From assembly GCA_028564925.1 (NCBI GenBank), contig CM053030.1, positions 271,597,992 to 271,661,991 on the forward strand: a stretch of 64,000 bases of DNA, read 5' to 3'. Within the stretch, counting starts at the first letter, position 1; each line of letters starts with the position of its first letter. This document shows, piece after piece, positions 51,687 through 63,231 of this stretch. The position numbers and the translations under genes were made by a program. Source of the DNA: Lithobates sylvaticus. Its lineage: Eukaryota; Chordata; Amphibia; Anura; Ranidae. Under the pieces are notes generated by a model. The model was given only the letters and a program-made list of their open reading frames with translations, made no database searches and had not been told where the DNA came from.

Positions 51687-53048
51687 AGTGGTAGTAAACT
51701 GAGAAAAGAAAAAAAAAAATAAAAACTTTTCCCCTGCAAGGTAATGCCATAATTATGAAATACTTACCTTAGAATGAAGCCCTCCAGATTTGTGCTGTCA
51801 CTGCTGACAGGGTTTCCATCTTTACCCAGTCTTCCTTCCGGGTTCGCAGGCTCCGGCTGTCTGACTTGGCAAACCGTGATGACGTCGCTCCCGCACAGGA
51901 TTCACTGCCCTGGCACAAAGCTCTGAAGGAACGGCACGGGTATGCTGTATCTTCAGGCTTCATTCATATCTAGGCGTCCCGAATCTCCGATGGAATCACT
52001 GCAATTATGCCCTCAATCCCAAAATATGGAAAATCGCAGGACACCCTTGCAATCACTTTCAATGGCACATCGTTTGCGGTGCGATTTTGCCACCCAACTA
52101 ATCGCGGTATAATCGCCTAGATGTGAACGGAGCCTCAGGGAGCATGCGCCGGTGGCGTTACCGGCTTCTACAGAAGTAAATATCTCCTAAACAGTGCACA
52201 TTTAGGAGATATTTACAGTACCTACAGGTAAGGCTGGCCATACATTATACAATTTTCTTGTACATTTTTTCTTTAGATTTACCAAAACCATATAATATGA
52301 GGTCAAACCTAAACATTTTTAATTTGTATGCAATCAGACAGGGCCTTGTACTACATAGTTGAAGGTAAATGTAAAAGGAAATTGAATAAGAAAATTGTAT
52401 AATGTATGGCCATCCTAAAAGGAGAAGTACAGTTCATTCTGCACTCCTGTGACCTGTTTTCAGCAAACAGCGGGCTGAGGCTTACTGTTGGCTGACATCA
52501 CATAGCCGGTCCCGCTAGGGCAAGATCACGACAATGGAGTCTGGATCCGCCCACATACCTGGACCGGCACCTGGCGAGCCGCTGAGAGCCTGAGCCACCC
52601 ACTCCTGCCCCCTCCATAGCCCAGTGCTTTAGTGAACGAGGAGCAGAGCAGAGAGCTGCGAGAACCGAGAAACCATACTTCTCCTTTAGCCCACGTTCAC
52701 ATCGGGCCGATTTGGCATGCGATTTGACATGTCAAATCGCATGCCAAATTGGTGGCTTTTGCCGGCAATAGCACCGCCCAAATCGGTGTGACGCCACACC
52801 GATTCCCAAAAGTAGTTCCTGCACCACTTTGGCGACTTTGGGGGCAATTTCAATACACATCTGTGCAGCAACCTGCACAGATGTCTCTGAAATCGCTCCT
52901 GAAGTCGGACTAATATGCAGATATGAAATAATGTGAGTTCTGCTGAACTCGCACAATTTTTACCCCGCAGTCAGTGTGAACCTAGGCTCAAGCCCAAGTA
53001 TTGGTTTACATGTAGGTACAAGATAAACAGAACGACTTTACTACCACT
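51687..53048. mobile_element. piggyBac-like MITE with nested MITEs
   Basis: TTAA at 51683-51686 and 53049-53052. Ends AGTGGTAGTAAACT and the inverted CTTTACTACCACT. Inside are a 'GGCCATACATTATAC' MITE (about 52222-52420) and a 'GTTCACATCGGG' MITE (about 52690-52990), plus a GATGGAATCACTGCAAT...ATGTGAACGGAGCC piece (about 51985-52135). Same family as 44925 and 53431. Confidence 0.7.
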
Positions 53049-53282
53049 TTAAGCTATCTGTTCAAATAGTATCAAATGAGACAAGCTCTTCTACTACGTA
53101 GCTGATGGCAGATCTAAAAGAGATTGCATAGCGCATGACCAGCCTGACCAAAACGAAGTACGATAAGGAAAAACCTAAGCAACCTGGCTCTCCTACTACA
53201 TCTATAGTTACATAGTTAGTCCGGCTGAAAAAGACAAGTCCATCTAGTTCAACCAATAAAAAGGGGAAAAACAACAAAAATG

Positions 53283-53283
<1 letters not shown>

Positions 53284-53325
<42 letters not shown>
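53284..53325. repeat. (TA)n microsatellite
   Basis: About 21 TA units following AAAATGT, inside the dispersed-unit region. Plain simple repeat. Confidence 0.95.
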
Positions 53326-53328
<3 letters not shown>

Positions 53329-53430
53329 GTAGATCTAAATGAAATGGTCCAATAGGACTATATAGTGTATGACCAGCCTTACCAAAACAATGTCACATGA
53401 AGAAAAAACAGAGCTGATCTATTTAATTAA

Positions 53431-54167
53431 AGTGATTGTAAAGGTGTATTTTTTTTTCTCGAAAATAATATGCATGTCATACTGACCTGCTCTGAGCAAT
53501 AGCTTTCCACACAGTAGCTCCGATCCTCCTCTTCTGAAGTCTCTCCTGACTCCTCCTGCCTTCAAGCCGATTGCTATGTGGGCACTCATGCGGGCTCCAT
53601 CCTGAGCTCGGCTGTGTGCGTCTATTGACACACAGCGCGGCTCAACCCCGCCACCCCTCACAGGTTGGACTGACAGCAACAGGAGCCAATGGCGCTGCTG
53701 CAGACAGCCATGGCGTTGCCTCAAGGTAAGTATTTAAGGGGGGCTGACATTGAAAGGTTTTTGTACCTTAACGCAGAGAATGCATTAATACTGCAATCCA
53801 CCCATTTAAAAGTCAGCAGCAACAAAAAAGCGTAGCTGCTGACTTTTAATAAACACTTACCTGTCCCACGGTCCAGCGATGCTGCCTCGCTTCTCTCCTC
53901 CTCCTCTCTGCGGTGCCAGCATTGCAAGTGTGGGCGGCCAGCTGAGGGGGAAGAGGACAACTTCCGCCTGGCGCCGTGGCGCCAGCAGAGGAAGTGGGAG
54001 CTGGTTACCTGTGAAAACAAGGTACCCCCCCCCCAAAAAAAAGACATGGCAGATGTGGCATGTCAGGGGGTCACCAGTACTTAAAGCGGAAGTTCCATTT
54101 TTTGGGTGGAACTCCGCTTTAAGGTGAAGAAAAAAAAAAAAAGAAGCATTTTACCTTTACAAGCACT
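53431..54167. mobile_element. piggyBac-like MITE with a nested TTAA MITE
   Basis: TTAA at 53427-53430 and 54168-54171. TIRs AGTGATTGTAAAGGT and ACCTTTACAAGCACT. A second TTAA-type element (about 53772-54118, right TTAA at 54119-54122) carries the AAAAGTCAGCAGC hairpin and the GGAACTCCGC end seen at 3516-3886. Non-coding. Confidence 0.75.
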
Positions 54168-54261
54168 TTAATATGAAAGCAAACAGGTTCTCCTGATGGA
54201 AGCTGCAGAGCAGATGTCCAATGAGATTGTAGAATGTATGGACCCTAGCCGTGGTGCTCAC

Positions 54262-54828
54262 CTGTAGAGGTGTGTGAGGGATGAGAGCTGAGCCTGCTCC
54301 GTCCTTCTATACACTGACTCGGAGGAGGTGTCCCCGCTTCATGACGACGATGGAAGAGGTCAGGGTGATCCTGGCCAGACCCAGCCATGCCTCAGTGACT
54401 GTGATACCGAGCGCTCCTCACACAGAACACTACTACTGTACCTCCTATACAGCACGGACTGCTCGCCTATCCACTTCCTCTTCTACAACTATTTAGTCTT
54501 CCCTCATTACCTTCTCTTGTTTTGTTTTGGCACCCAATCACATTGCTTGATAGGGGTGGTTCAGCTTCGGGAACGCCCCCCTCAGAGATGCCCAATTTTC
54601 ACCAGAGATATGAACGTGCGCGCTGTGCCAGGAAGCCGGGGCTGTGCTGATTGGGAAGTGCACGTTCATTTCCCGCCACCACTGCCTGTTTACTTGATGT
54701 GTGGAGGTGCTGGGGGCTCAGTGTCACCTCATTCACTAATCTGGTGTATGTTCCTACATAGCTCTGCCTCCCCTGCAGCTTTAGCAGTAGAAGAGACAGC
54801 ATTCTCCCTCTCTTATAAAGTACATTTA
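54262..54828 (-). other. Unassigned block with a splice-donor-like edge
   Basis: A mixed-composition, mildly CpG-containing stretch between MITEs. On the minus strand CCTCTACAG|GTGAGC straddles 54262/54261, an excellent 5' splice-site consensus. The short minus-strand frame starting ATGAAGCGGGGACACCTCC meets a stop after 11 codons. On the plus strand, two overlapping frames (54281-54496 and 54328-54834) show no family signature. A non-coding first exon is possible but unproven. Confidence 0.25.
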
Positions 54829-54829
54829 G

Positions 54830-55470
54830 ACTAATTTCACATCAGGGTGGTTTTCAGGTGCTTCAGCACAAGAAAAAGCCTCTGCAAAGCACCGGAAAAC
54901 CGCCTCCCATTCATTGCAGTGTGACTTTTCACACTGGGGAGGTGCGCTTGCCGAATGTTATGAAAAGTCCTGCAAGTAGCATGTTTGGGGCGGGTTAGGA
55001 GCACTGTTTATAGCGCTCCCAAAATGCCCTGCCCATTGGAATGAATGGGCAGTGTTTCAAAAGTGCCTTAAAAAAAAATCAGGATTTTTTACCCTTTTTT
55101 TGGCCAAAAAGCGGCGCTAAAAGGCTAACGGCGAGTATGAAAAGGGTCATAGAAGCAATGTATCTCAGGCTCTTTTCACACAGGGGGTTGATCTGCATTT
55201 TTACTACCCACCTACAATCAGACAGGGTGTCACTCAGATTTGCACATGTACAAAGCATTGCAGCTGTGGCAATTTTAGACCCCTATCACACTGGGGCGGT
55301 TTTCAGGCACTTTAGCGCTGGAAATAGCCTCTTCTAAGCACCTGAAAACCGCCTCCCATTCATTCAAGTGTGACTTTTCACACTGGGGCGGTGCGCTTGC
55401 GGGACATTCCGAAAAGTCCTGCAAGTAGCATCTTTGGGGCGGTTTGGGAGCGCTGTATTTAACGCCCTGC
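54830..55470. mobile_element. Two adjacent Harbinger-like MITE copies
   Basis: Copy one (about 54830-55150) starts TTTCACATCAGGGTGGTTTT and contains ATGTTTGGGGCGGGTTAGG. Copy two (about 55280-55470) starts CCCCTATCACACTGGGGCGG and repeats TTTTCAGGCACTTTAGCGCTGG. Both share GACTTTTCACACTGGGG with 40552. The right terminus of copy two is missing. Confidence 0.65.
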
Positions 55471-55474
55471 CAAT

Positions 55475-56215
55475 TTGCTCGTGGAATGGCAACAAACTTT
55501 GACCCTTAAAAAGCTACATAGGCGACGTTTAAAAATTTCTACAGGTTAAGAGTTTTGAGTTACAGAGGAGGTCCTGCGCAAGAATTATTGCTCTCGCTCT
55601 AATGATCGCATGTGTGGTTTGAACACCATTTTCATTTACGTATGCGTTCGCTTCTGCGCACGAGCTCAGCAGGACAGGGCACTTTCAATTTTTTATTTTT
55701 TTTCTTATTAATTTTACTTTTTATTTTTTATTTTTACACTGTCCTTTTTAAAAAAAATGTGGGTCACTTATTTCTGTTACAAGGCATGTAATAATGCCTT
55801 GTAATAGAAAAAAGCATGACAGGACCTCTTAAATGTGAGATCTGGGGTCAAAAAGACCTCAATCTCATATTTACACTTAAATGCAATAAAAAATATTTTT
55901 TTCATCTGCCATCCAATGGTATGGAGCCGAGTGGGGGCCATCTTTCCCTCAATTGGCTCCAGGCTGTTGAAGGGAGAGGACACGATTGTCTCTGCCGCTA
56001 CAGATGGCTCCGGTAAGCAGCAGAGACGACCGGAGCGTGGCGTGAGCCCCTGTCTCGCCCCGATAAAAGTGATCTTGCAATGAATCCGATGCAGATACCA
56101 CTTTTATCTGAAAGCTGCCCGCTGTTGAAGAGGATACCGGGGTTATGGCAGCTAGCACAAGGAAGCGCTGCTATTGTGTGATCTTTGGAAGTGTCAGGAG
56201 CCAGCACTTGAGGCC
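55475..56215 (-). mobile_element. piggyBac-like MITE fragment
   Basis: Reads as the reverse of 34211-35405: AGTTTTGAGTTACAGAGGAGG, GCTCTCGCTCTAATGATCGC, TACGTATGCGTTCGCTTCTG, CTTGTAATAGAAAAAAGC and a GC-rich end with CAGATGGCTCCGGTAAGC. Neither TTAA end is preserved. Confidence 0.65.
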
Positions 56216-56219
56216 CTCT

Positions 56220-58305
56220 ATTATTTTCAAGTTGACCACCAATAGCTCAAGCTCTGTCAGATTGGATGGAGAGCATCTGTGAACAGCAATTTTTAAGTCT
56301 TGCCACAGATTCACTTTGACTGGTCCATTCTAACACAAGAATATGCTTTGATCTAAACCATTCCATTGTAGCTCTGGCTGTATGTTTAGGGTCGTTGTCC
56401 TACTGAAAGTTGAATCTCAGCCACAGTCAATAGTTTTTTTCAGACTCTAACATGTTTTCTTCAAAAATTGCCCTGTATTTGAATCCATCCATCTTCCCAT
56501 CAACTCTGACCAACTTCCCTGTCCCTACTGAAGAAAAGCATCCCCACAACATGATGCTGCCACCACCATGTTTCACGGTGGGGGGTGGTGTGTTCAGGGT
56601 GATGTTCAGTGTTTGTTTTCCGCCACACATAGCGCTTTGCTTTTAGGCCAAAGAGTTCAATTTTGGTCTCATCTGACCAGAGCACCTTCTTCCACATGTT
56701 TGCTGTGTCCCCCACATGGCTGCTCCTTCTTGCAAACTGCAAAACAGCTTATGGCTTTCTTTCAACAATGTCTTTTTCATTGCCACTCTTCCACATAAAG
56801 GCCAGATTTGTAAAGTGCAGGACTAATAGTTGTCCTGTGGAAAGATTCTCCCACCTGAGCTGCGGATCTCTGCAGCTCCTCCAGAGTTACCATGGGCCTC
56901 TTGGCTGCTTCTCTGATTAATGCTCTCCTTGCCCAGACTGTCAGTTTAGGTGGACGGCCACCTAAGTTGTCTCATACGCTTTCCGTTTTCGGAAGAACAG
57001 TGCTCTATGAGATGTCCAAAGCTTAGCTTAAGCTTAAGCTAAGCTTAGATTATTTTTTTTATAACCTAACCCTGCTTTAAACTTCTCCACAACTATATCC
57101 CTGACCTGTCTGGTGTGGTCCTTGGCCTTCATAATGCTGTTTGTTCACTAAGGTTCTTTAACAAACCTCTGAGGGCTTCACAGGACAGCTGTATTTATAC
57201 TGAAATTAAATTACACACAGGTGGACTCTAGTTACTAATTAGGAAACTTCTGAAGGCAATTGGTTGCACTTGATTTTTGTTAGGGGTATCGGAGTGAAAG
57301 GGGCTGAAATACTAATTCACACCACACTTTTCAGATATTTATTTGTAAAAAATTTATTTATCTTATTCCTTCCACTTCACAATAAATGCCACTTTGTGTT
57401 GGTCTATCGCAGGGGTGCCCAACCTTTTGAAGAGCGAGGGCCACTTAAGCAACTTGGTAACCGGTCACGGGCCATAATGAGTAGAGCAGGCGGATGACAG
57501 GTCCGTGCAGAGCGGACACGGACACAGCCCACTCTACTCTATGGGTGATCCGATCTGCCCAGACGGAAGGGGATTGAGAGGTAGGCGGGTGTAAATGCAC
57601 ACATATCTGTTTACATCTGCCATTTCATAGAGGTGAATGGAGGGTCCGATTGGGTCAGACCGATTGTTTGAAAGGGACCTTTCACACTAATGCAATGCAG
57701 TGCACCTGTGTTTTTCCTGCGGGTTAGCTACACTGTGCCATAGACTTCTATTATATCATGCAGAGGTGGTGCACTTTCTGAAAGCACACCAAACCCGCAG
57801 GTAATAACAGAAGTCTATGGCTCAATGCAGGTAACCTGAAGGTGCACTGCACCTGCGGATCAGTTTGAAATCATACACTGCAATTTTAGTAATAAACTGA
57901 CCTTTAATAACAGTCTTCCATTCAGGTATCACCTGCTGTTGCTGTCCCAGGCAGAGTGCATTTGGTATCACTTCGCCTGTGGTAGTAGACGGCACTATAC
58001 AGAAAGCATCAGCTTATACAGCTCTGCTCCACAGCCGCTTGCTTTGCCGGCTTCATTAACAACACAGATAGTCTGGGATGGCGGGTCTGCAACCCATGAT
58101 CTGGGCTTGCCAATCCGCCATTCCCACAGAAGGAGGTCGCGGGCCACATCAGAGGGCTCCGCGGGCCACATGTGTCCCCCGGGCCACTGGTTGGGCACCC
58201 CTGGTCTATCGCATTGAATTCCAATAAAATACATTTATGTTTTTGGTTGTAACATGACAAAATGTGGAAAATTTCAAGGGGTATGAATACTTTTTCAAGG
58301 CACTG
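56220..58305 (-). mobile_element. Tc1-like element split by a hAT MITE
   Basis: The right end CCTTGAAAAAGTATTCATAC (complement) finishes at 58305, followed by TA. The minus strand carries transposase text: '[20 protein letters not shown]' near 56700 (first catalytic D, with the usual WSDE) and '[20 protein letters not shown]' (GGGSIMVWG-like region, frameshifted). The upstream DNA-binding region lies around 56800-57120. The C-terminal catalytic part is degraded and the left terminal repeat is missing. The hAT MITE 57410-58203 lies in its 5' untranslated region. Confidence 0.82.
57410..58203. mobile_element. hAT MITE, 794 bp, 8-bp TSD
   Basis: CAGGGGTGCCCAACCTTTTG at the left, ...CTGGTTGGGCACCCCTG at the right. 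GTCTATCG duplicated at 57402-57409 and 58204-58211. Inside, CGAGGGCCACTTAAGC and GCGGGCCACATGTGTCCCCC are subterminal repeats. The internal frames at 57939-58234 overlap on both strands and have no signature. Confidence 0.88.
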
Positions 58306-58309
58306 TATA

Positions 58310-58560
58310 GCAGAAAGTAAAAAATATATATATTTTTTCAACATTGTCGGTCTTTTTTGTTTATAGCGCAAAAAAATTAAAACCGCAGAGGTGATCAAAT
58401 ATCACCAAAAGAAAGCTCTATTTGTAGGAAAAAAAGGACATTAATTTTGTTTGGGTACAAGACCACGCAATTGTCAGTTAAAGTGACGCAGTGCCATATC
58501 GCACAAAATGGCCTGGTTATTAAGGGGGTAAATACTTCGGGGCTAAAGTAGTTAAATAGA
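58310..58560 (-). mobile_element. piggyBac-like MITE terminal fragment
   Basis: Reverse of the left end of 35958: TTATAGCGCAAAAAAATTAA, GAGGTGATCAAATATCACCA, AGAAAGCTCTATTTGT, and a diverged terminus ...GGGGCTAAAGTAG next to TTAA (about 58550). The other end is lost. Confidence 0.6.
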
Positions 58561-58773
58561 ATTAAGATCAGTCAATCAATTTTCAACTGATTCAAATTCT
58601 AATCGTTCCAAAAATTTGTGGAATAAACAAAACTTAACTAAACTAATTTCGAATACGAATAATGAAACAAAATTAGTAATGTAACGAATATACCCGAAAC
58701 TAAACTAACAAATTTTTCCGTTCTGCATATGTCTAATTACTTTAATACAGTATTTTCTCTATAGAGTCTTTAA

Positions 58774-60953
58774 CCACTCGACCTCTGGAAGGTTTTACCC
58801 CTTCATAACCAGAGCATTTTTTTGCTATACAGCACTGCACTACTTTAACTCGCAATTGCTCGGTCAGGCAACACTGCACAAATTAAATAGTTTTTTCACA
58901 TAAATAAAGCTTTCTTTTGGTGGTATTTGATCGCCATTGGGTTTTAATTTTTTGCGAAAATGTTGAAAACATTTTTTTTCTACTTTCTGTTATAAAACAT
59001 ATCCAATAAAATCAAATTTCTTCCTAAAGGTAGGCTAAAATGTATTCTGCTACATGTGTTTGATAAAAAAAAAAAAAAAAATTGCAATAAGTGTATATTA
59101 ATTGTTTTACGTTAAGGTTATAACGTTTACAAACTATGGTATATATACTGGAATTTACGCAGCTTTTACTTTCTGACTGCCTATCACATTTCTTGTGGTG
59201 GTAAAATGCCAGGGCAGTAACAAACACCCCCCAAATGACCCCGTCTTGGAAAGTAGATGCATTTGCTTAGCGGCATGTTGAGTCTATGGTTAAAAGTAAA
59301 ATATAAAACCTGTACTGAGATCTAAATTGGCAGCAGCACCTGTAAAACTTTAATGAGATATTTCTCATGCCACGTACACACGATCAGACTTTTTTGCCAG
59401 ATTATCTGGCGGACTTAGTCCAGCGGACAATCCCGTCGGATTGTCCGATCGTGTGTACGCGGCATCACACATACCATGGGTATATGTGGAATCACACCCA
59501 AAACACATTCTGCTACTTCCGAGTATAGAGACACCACATGTGTGAGACTTTTTGGGAGCATCAGGTTTTCAAAGGGCGTAAGTTCCTCCTTTCACTTCCT
59601 GACTACCTATCACAGTTTTGGAGGTCCTAAAATGCAGGAACCGTTCAGTCGCCCCCCAAATGACCCCTTTTTGGAAAGTAGACACCCCAAGGGATTTGCT
59701 GAGAGGCATGTTGAGTCCATGGAAGATTTTACTTTTTGCGACAAGTTTTTGGATATTAACAACATTTTTTTTTTTTTACACAGAGTTGTCAACTTAATGA
59801 GATAAAATTTACGCAGCTTGTACTTTCTGACTGCCTATCACATTTCTTGCGGTGCTAAAATGCCAGGGCAGTAACAAACACACTGTCTTGGAAAGTAGAC
59901 GCATTTGCTTAGCGGCATGTTGAGTCTATGGTTAAAAGTAAAATATAAAACCTGTGCTGAGATCTAAATTGGCAGCAGCACCTGTAAAAATGTAATGAGA
60001 TATTTCTCACACATGCAATGGGTATATGTAGCATTACACCACAAAACACATTCTGCTACTTATAGTGAGTATGGGGATACCACATGTGTGAGACTTTTTA
60101 GGAGCCTAGCCGTATACAGGAGCCCAAAACCAATGACCACCTTCGGGCTTTCAAAGGGCATCATTTCCTCATTTCACCTCCTGACTACCCATCACAGTTT
60201 TGGAGGTCATGCAATGCCAGGATAGTACAATCACCCCCCAAATTACCCTTTTTTGGAAACTAAACACTCCAAGGTATTTGCTGAGCGGCATGTTGAGTCC
60301 ATGGAAGATTTTATTTTTGCCACAAGTTTTTGGAATATGACAAAAAAATATGTATATATTTTTTTTACACAAAGTTGTCACTTATATGAAATATTTCTCA
60401 TACATGCCATGGGTATATGTGGAATTACACCCCAAAAGCCATTCTGCTACTTCTCCTGAGAATTGGGATACCACATGTGTGAGACATTTTGAAAGCCTTT
60501 TTTAGAAAGTAGACACCCCAAGGTATTTAAAAAGGCATGGTGAGTATTTTGCAAATCTCATTGTTTGTCAGAAGGTTTTGAAAAATGAAAAAAAATGATT
60601 TTCCTTCTTCATTTTCCAAAATCTTGCGGCAACAAATGAGATCTGCAAAATACTTGCTATGCCTCTTATCAAATACCCTGGAGTGTTTACTTTTCAAAAA
60701 GGGGTCATTTGGCATGTGTTGTACTATCCTGGCATTTCAGGGCCTCGGAAACTGTAAAAGGTAGTCAGGAAGTGAAATGAGGAAGTGACGCCCTTTGAAA
60801 CCCTGAAGGTGGTAATTCGATTTTGAGCTTCTGTACATGGCTAGGCTCCCAAAAACTCTCTCACATATGGTATCCCCATACTTGGGAGAAGTAGCAGAAT
60901 GTGTTTTGGGTGTAATTCCACATATACCCATGGCATGTGTGAGAGATATCTTA
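58774..60953 (+). mobile_element. piggyBac-like MITE with internal repeat array
   Basis: Left TTAA at 58770-58773 then CCACTCGACCTCTGGAAGG. The interior array uses ~400-bp units built from CTTTCTGACTGCCTATCACA, GGAAAGTAGA(C/T)(A/G)C, GGCATGTTGAGTC(C/T)ATGG and ACCACATGTGTGAGAC, repeated at about 59100-59340, 59460-59810, 59815-60000, 60000-60390 and 60395-60560. After a turning point near 60590 the same text runs in reverse to about 60950. A TTAA at 60954-60957 is shared with the next element. A small MITE (59367-59465) lies inside. Confidence 0.75.
59367..59465. mobile_element. Short MITE, 'TGCCGYGTACAC' family
   Basis: ATGCCACGTACACACGATCA at the left and CCGATCGTGTGTACGCGGCAT at the right, with a centre of about 55 bp (TTATCTGGCGGACTTAGTCC). 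Inserted in the repeat array of the 58774 element. The smallest copy of this family in the window. Confidence 0.75.
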
Positions 60954-60957
60954 TTAA

Positions 60958-63100
60958 CCACTTGCTGTCACATACATGTCATAGTGTTCAAGCAGTTATA
61001 CCGGGGCCATGGCTGCCGCTGTCAGCCACAACCCTCGTATCGTTTTTTTTCAGATGATGGTGCCCTACACTGTAAAAGTGATCTTAACAGCTAATTAGCC
61101 ACTGGATCACTTTCACATGCGATGGGGGGGGGGTCATTCCCTCCCTCCTATCGCTCTCTGATGCGCTTTTGTTGTTTTCCAGGCTCTTCCGTCCCACCAG
61201 AGAGCCCGAAATCTGATCCCACAATTCCTGCTGGTAACAATGAAGGTAATCAGGGACCGGAACAACTATATGGTCCAGGAGACCAGAAGCTGTGAGCATT
61301 TTGTCACTTTTGGTTAGGAAAAATGTAAATAGAGCAATTTTTTTTCTGAAAAGCAGGAGATCAATGTGTTTTTTTTATTATTATTATTATACAGGATTGA
61401 TATAATGCCAACAGTTTGCTCAGCACTTTACAACATGAGGGCAGACAGTACAGTTACAATACAATTTGATACAGGAGGAATCAGAGGGCCCTGCTTGTTG
61501 GAGCTTACAATCTAGAAGTGAGGTTCAAGATATATAGAAGGTAATAACTGTTGGGGATAATCTAAAATAAAGTTGTTAGGTAGGGGCAGAATAGTAATTT
61601 TTCTCTCATGCTTTTAAGGGTGGAGAGATCTAGGGTCTTATAGACCCCAGATCTCTCCATAAAGATGACCTGTCATGCTTTACTTGTTATCACAAGGAAT
61701 GTTTACATTTCTTGTGATAGCAATAAAAGTAATCAAGAACAAATTAAATAAAAAAAGTGTAAAAATATAAATTTTTTCATAAAATACATAATATTTTTTC
61801 TTTTTTAAAGCGTTGGGGTTTTTAAGTAATTTTCCAGCAAAAAAATACAGATCTTTACATGTAGGAGAGAAGTGTCATAAAAAGCCTGGTTTTCAAGTGG
61901 AGTGACAACATTGTGGGAATTTTTTTTTCTCATTTTCCAAAAACATGTGGCAAAAAATCTAATTGCCCATCAGCAAATACCCTGGGGTCTCTACTTTCCA
62001 AAAAGGGGTAATTTGGGGATGTTTGAACTGTCCTGGCATTTTATGCTTAATATTAGAAGCTTCCACCACACATCCACCTACTCTTCTAATGTTGGACATG
62101 CATGTAATGTTCTTTTTTTTGTGCAGTCTGTGGGCAATCATAGGGTTAAATGTGGAGGGCGATAGTGTGGCAGGCAATCTGACGCTATCTGGGAAGGAAG
62201 TTAACTGATGCTGACACTATCTGACGTTGCTAGTGACACTAATACAGTGATCAGCAAAAAAATTATGTACACTGTACTAATGACACTGGGAACAAGGCAG
62301 TGAAAAGATTAAATGGAGGGTGGTCCAGGGGTTAAATGTGCCTAACTAGGTGTTTGCCAGTGTGTATGTGCTGATTTTGCTTACACAGGTCTGGCTTTCT
62401 TCTCTCTCTGGAACCAAAAGGATGTCTGTGCTTACTAACATGGACAGAGCCTGTGCTGTGATTCGCTACAGCCTATCAGCAGGTCCAGGCCAACAATCAT
62501 TGGCCAGGACCTGCTGCTAAGCTTGAGCTGCAGCAAATCACAGCACCAATGGGATGAGGGCACACGTGTGTGCGCCCTATACCTGGAAGTACTGGATCAT
62601 GTACATGTACGTAATCCAGCCCAGGCACGGCACACACTCGCAGTAAAGCCCCATACACACGATCGGATTTTCAGATGGATTCTGTCCTATCGGACAATGT
62701 TGTCGGAAATTCCGACCGTGTGTAGGCACCATCGGACAGTTTCCATCGGATTGTCCGACGGACAAAGTTCTATCTCCTGCTGGATAGATTTTTCGACAAC
62801 AAAGTCCAATCACACCAATTCCGATCGTGTGTATCGTATTCCAACGGACAAAGTGCCACGCATGCTCAGATCACATTACAAGACCAAAGCTATTGGCTAC
62901 TAGCCTCTACGTAGTCCCGTCGTAGGCAACAAATGTCACCACGTTCAGAATGATCGGATTTTTCGACAACAAAGTCCGACCGTGTGTATGCAACACCAGT
63001 GTCGGACTAAATCCGTCGGACAAAATCCGATGGATTTTGTGGTCGGATTTTCCGACCGTGTGTATGGGGCATAAGTGTACTACGGGCAGTCCGCAAGTGG
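60958..63100 (+). mobile_element. piggyBac-like MITE, 2.1 kb composite
   Basis: TTAA at 60954-60957 and 63101-63104; ends CCACTTGCTGTCACATACAT and ...GGCAGTCCGCAAGTGG. It contains GC-rich left hairpins and a (TTA)n patch at 61371-61390. A second terminus-like GCCTGGTTTTCAAGTGG near 61886 hints at two fused elements. Further in are a reversed piece of the 58774-type unit (61920-62050), the GGGGTTAAATGTG-type block (62290-62350) and a nested Harbinger-like MITE (62647-63071). No transposase. Confidence 0.65.
62647..63071. mobile_element. Harbinger-like MITE, 'CCCCATACACACGATCGG' subfamily
   Basis: AGCCCCATACACACGATCGG at the left and CCGACCGTGTGTATGGGGCA at the right. TAA at 62644-62646 and 63072-63074. 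Full of GTCCGACGGAC/ATCCGTCGGAC palindromes. Related to the 39896 family. Confidence 0.8.
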
Positions 63101-63231
63101 TTAATGTAAAGTTTTCCTTTCATTGAGTTGATTCATTTATTTCTATTTTTTGTAAACAATTTAGGAAAACGTCCATTGTAATCTTCTTTCAAGGTCAGTA
63201 TCATTTTGATCCATTGTCACGAGGGCCTTAA

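Larger units (their letters stand above)
51590..54260. repeat. Dispersed ~100-bp repeat units split by MITEs
   Basis: Four diverged units share (A/T)ACTACGTAGCTGATGGCAGATC..., GAGATTGCATAGCGCATGAC and CAGCCTGACCAAAACAA: about 51590-51680, 53075-53200, 53326-53420 and 54180-54250. They look like an old tandem array spread apart by insertion of MITEs (51687-53048 and 53431-54167) and an (AT)n tract. The segment ACATAGTTAGTCCGGCTGAAAAAGACAAG (about 53210) resembles another common vertebrate repeat. Confidence 0.5.

Noticed and set aside
54328-54834. A 168-codon plus-strand frame as a host gene
   Set aside because: No recognisable domain, frequent Ser/Leu/His runs, overlapping frames on both strands, and it ends in the edge of a MITE. 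Kept only as part of an unassigned block.
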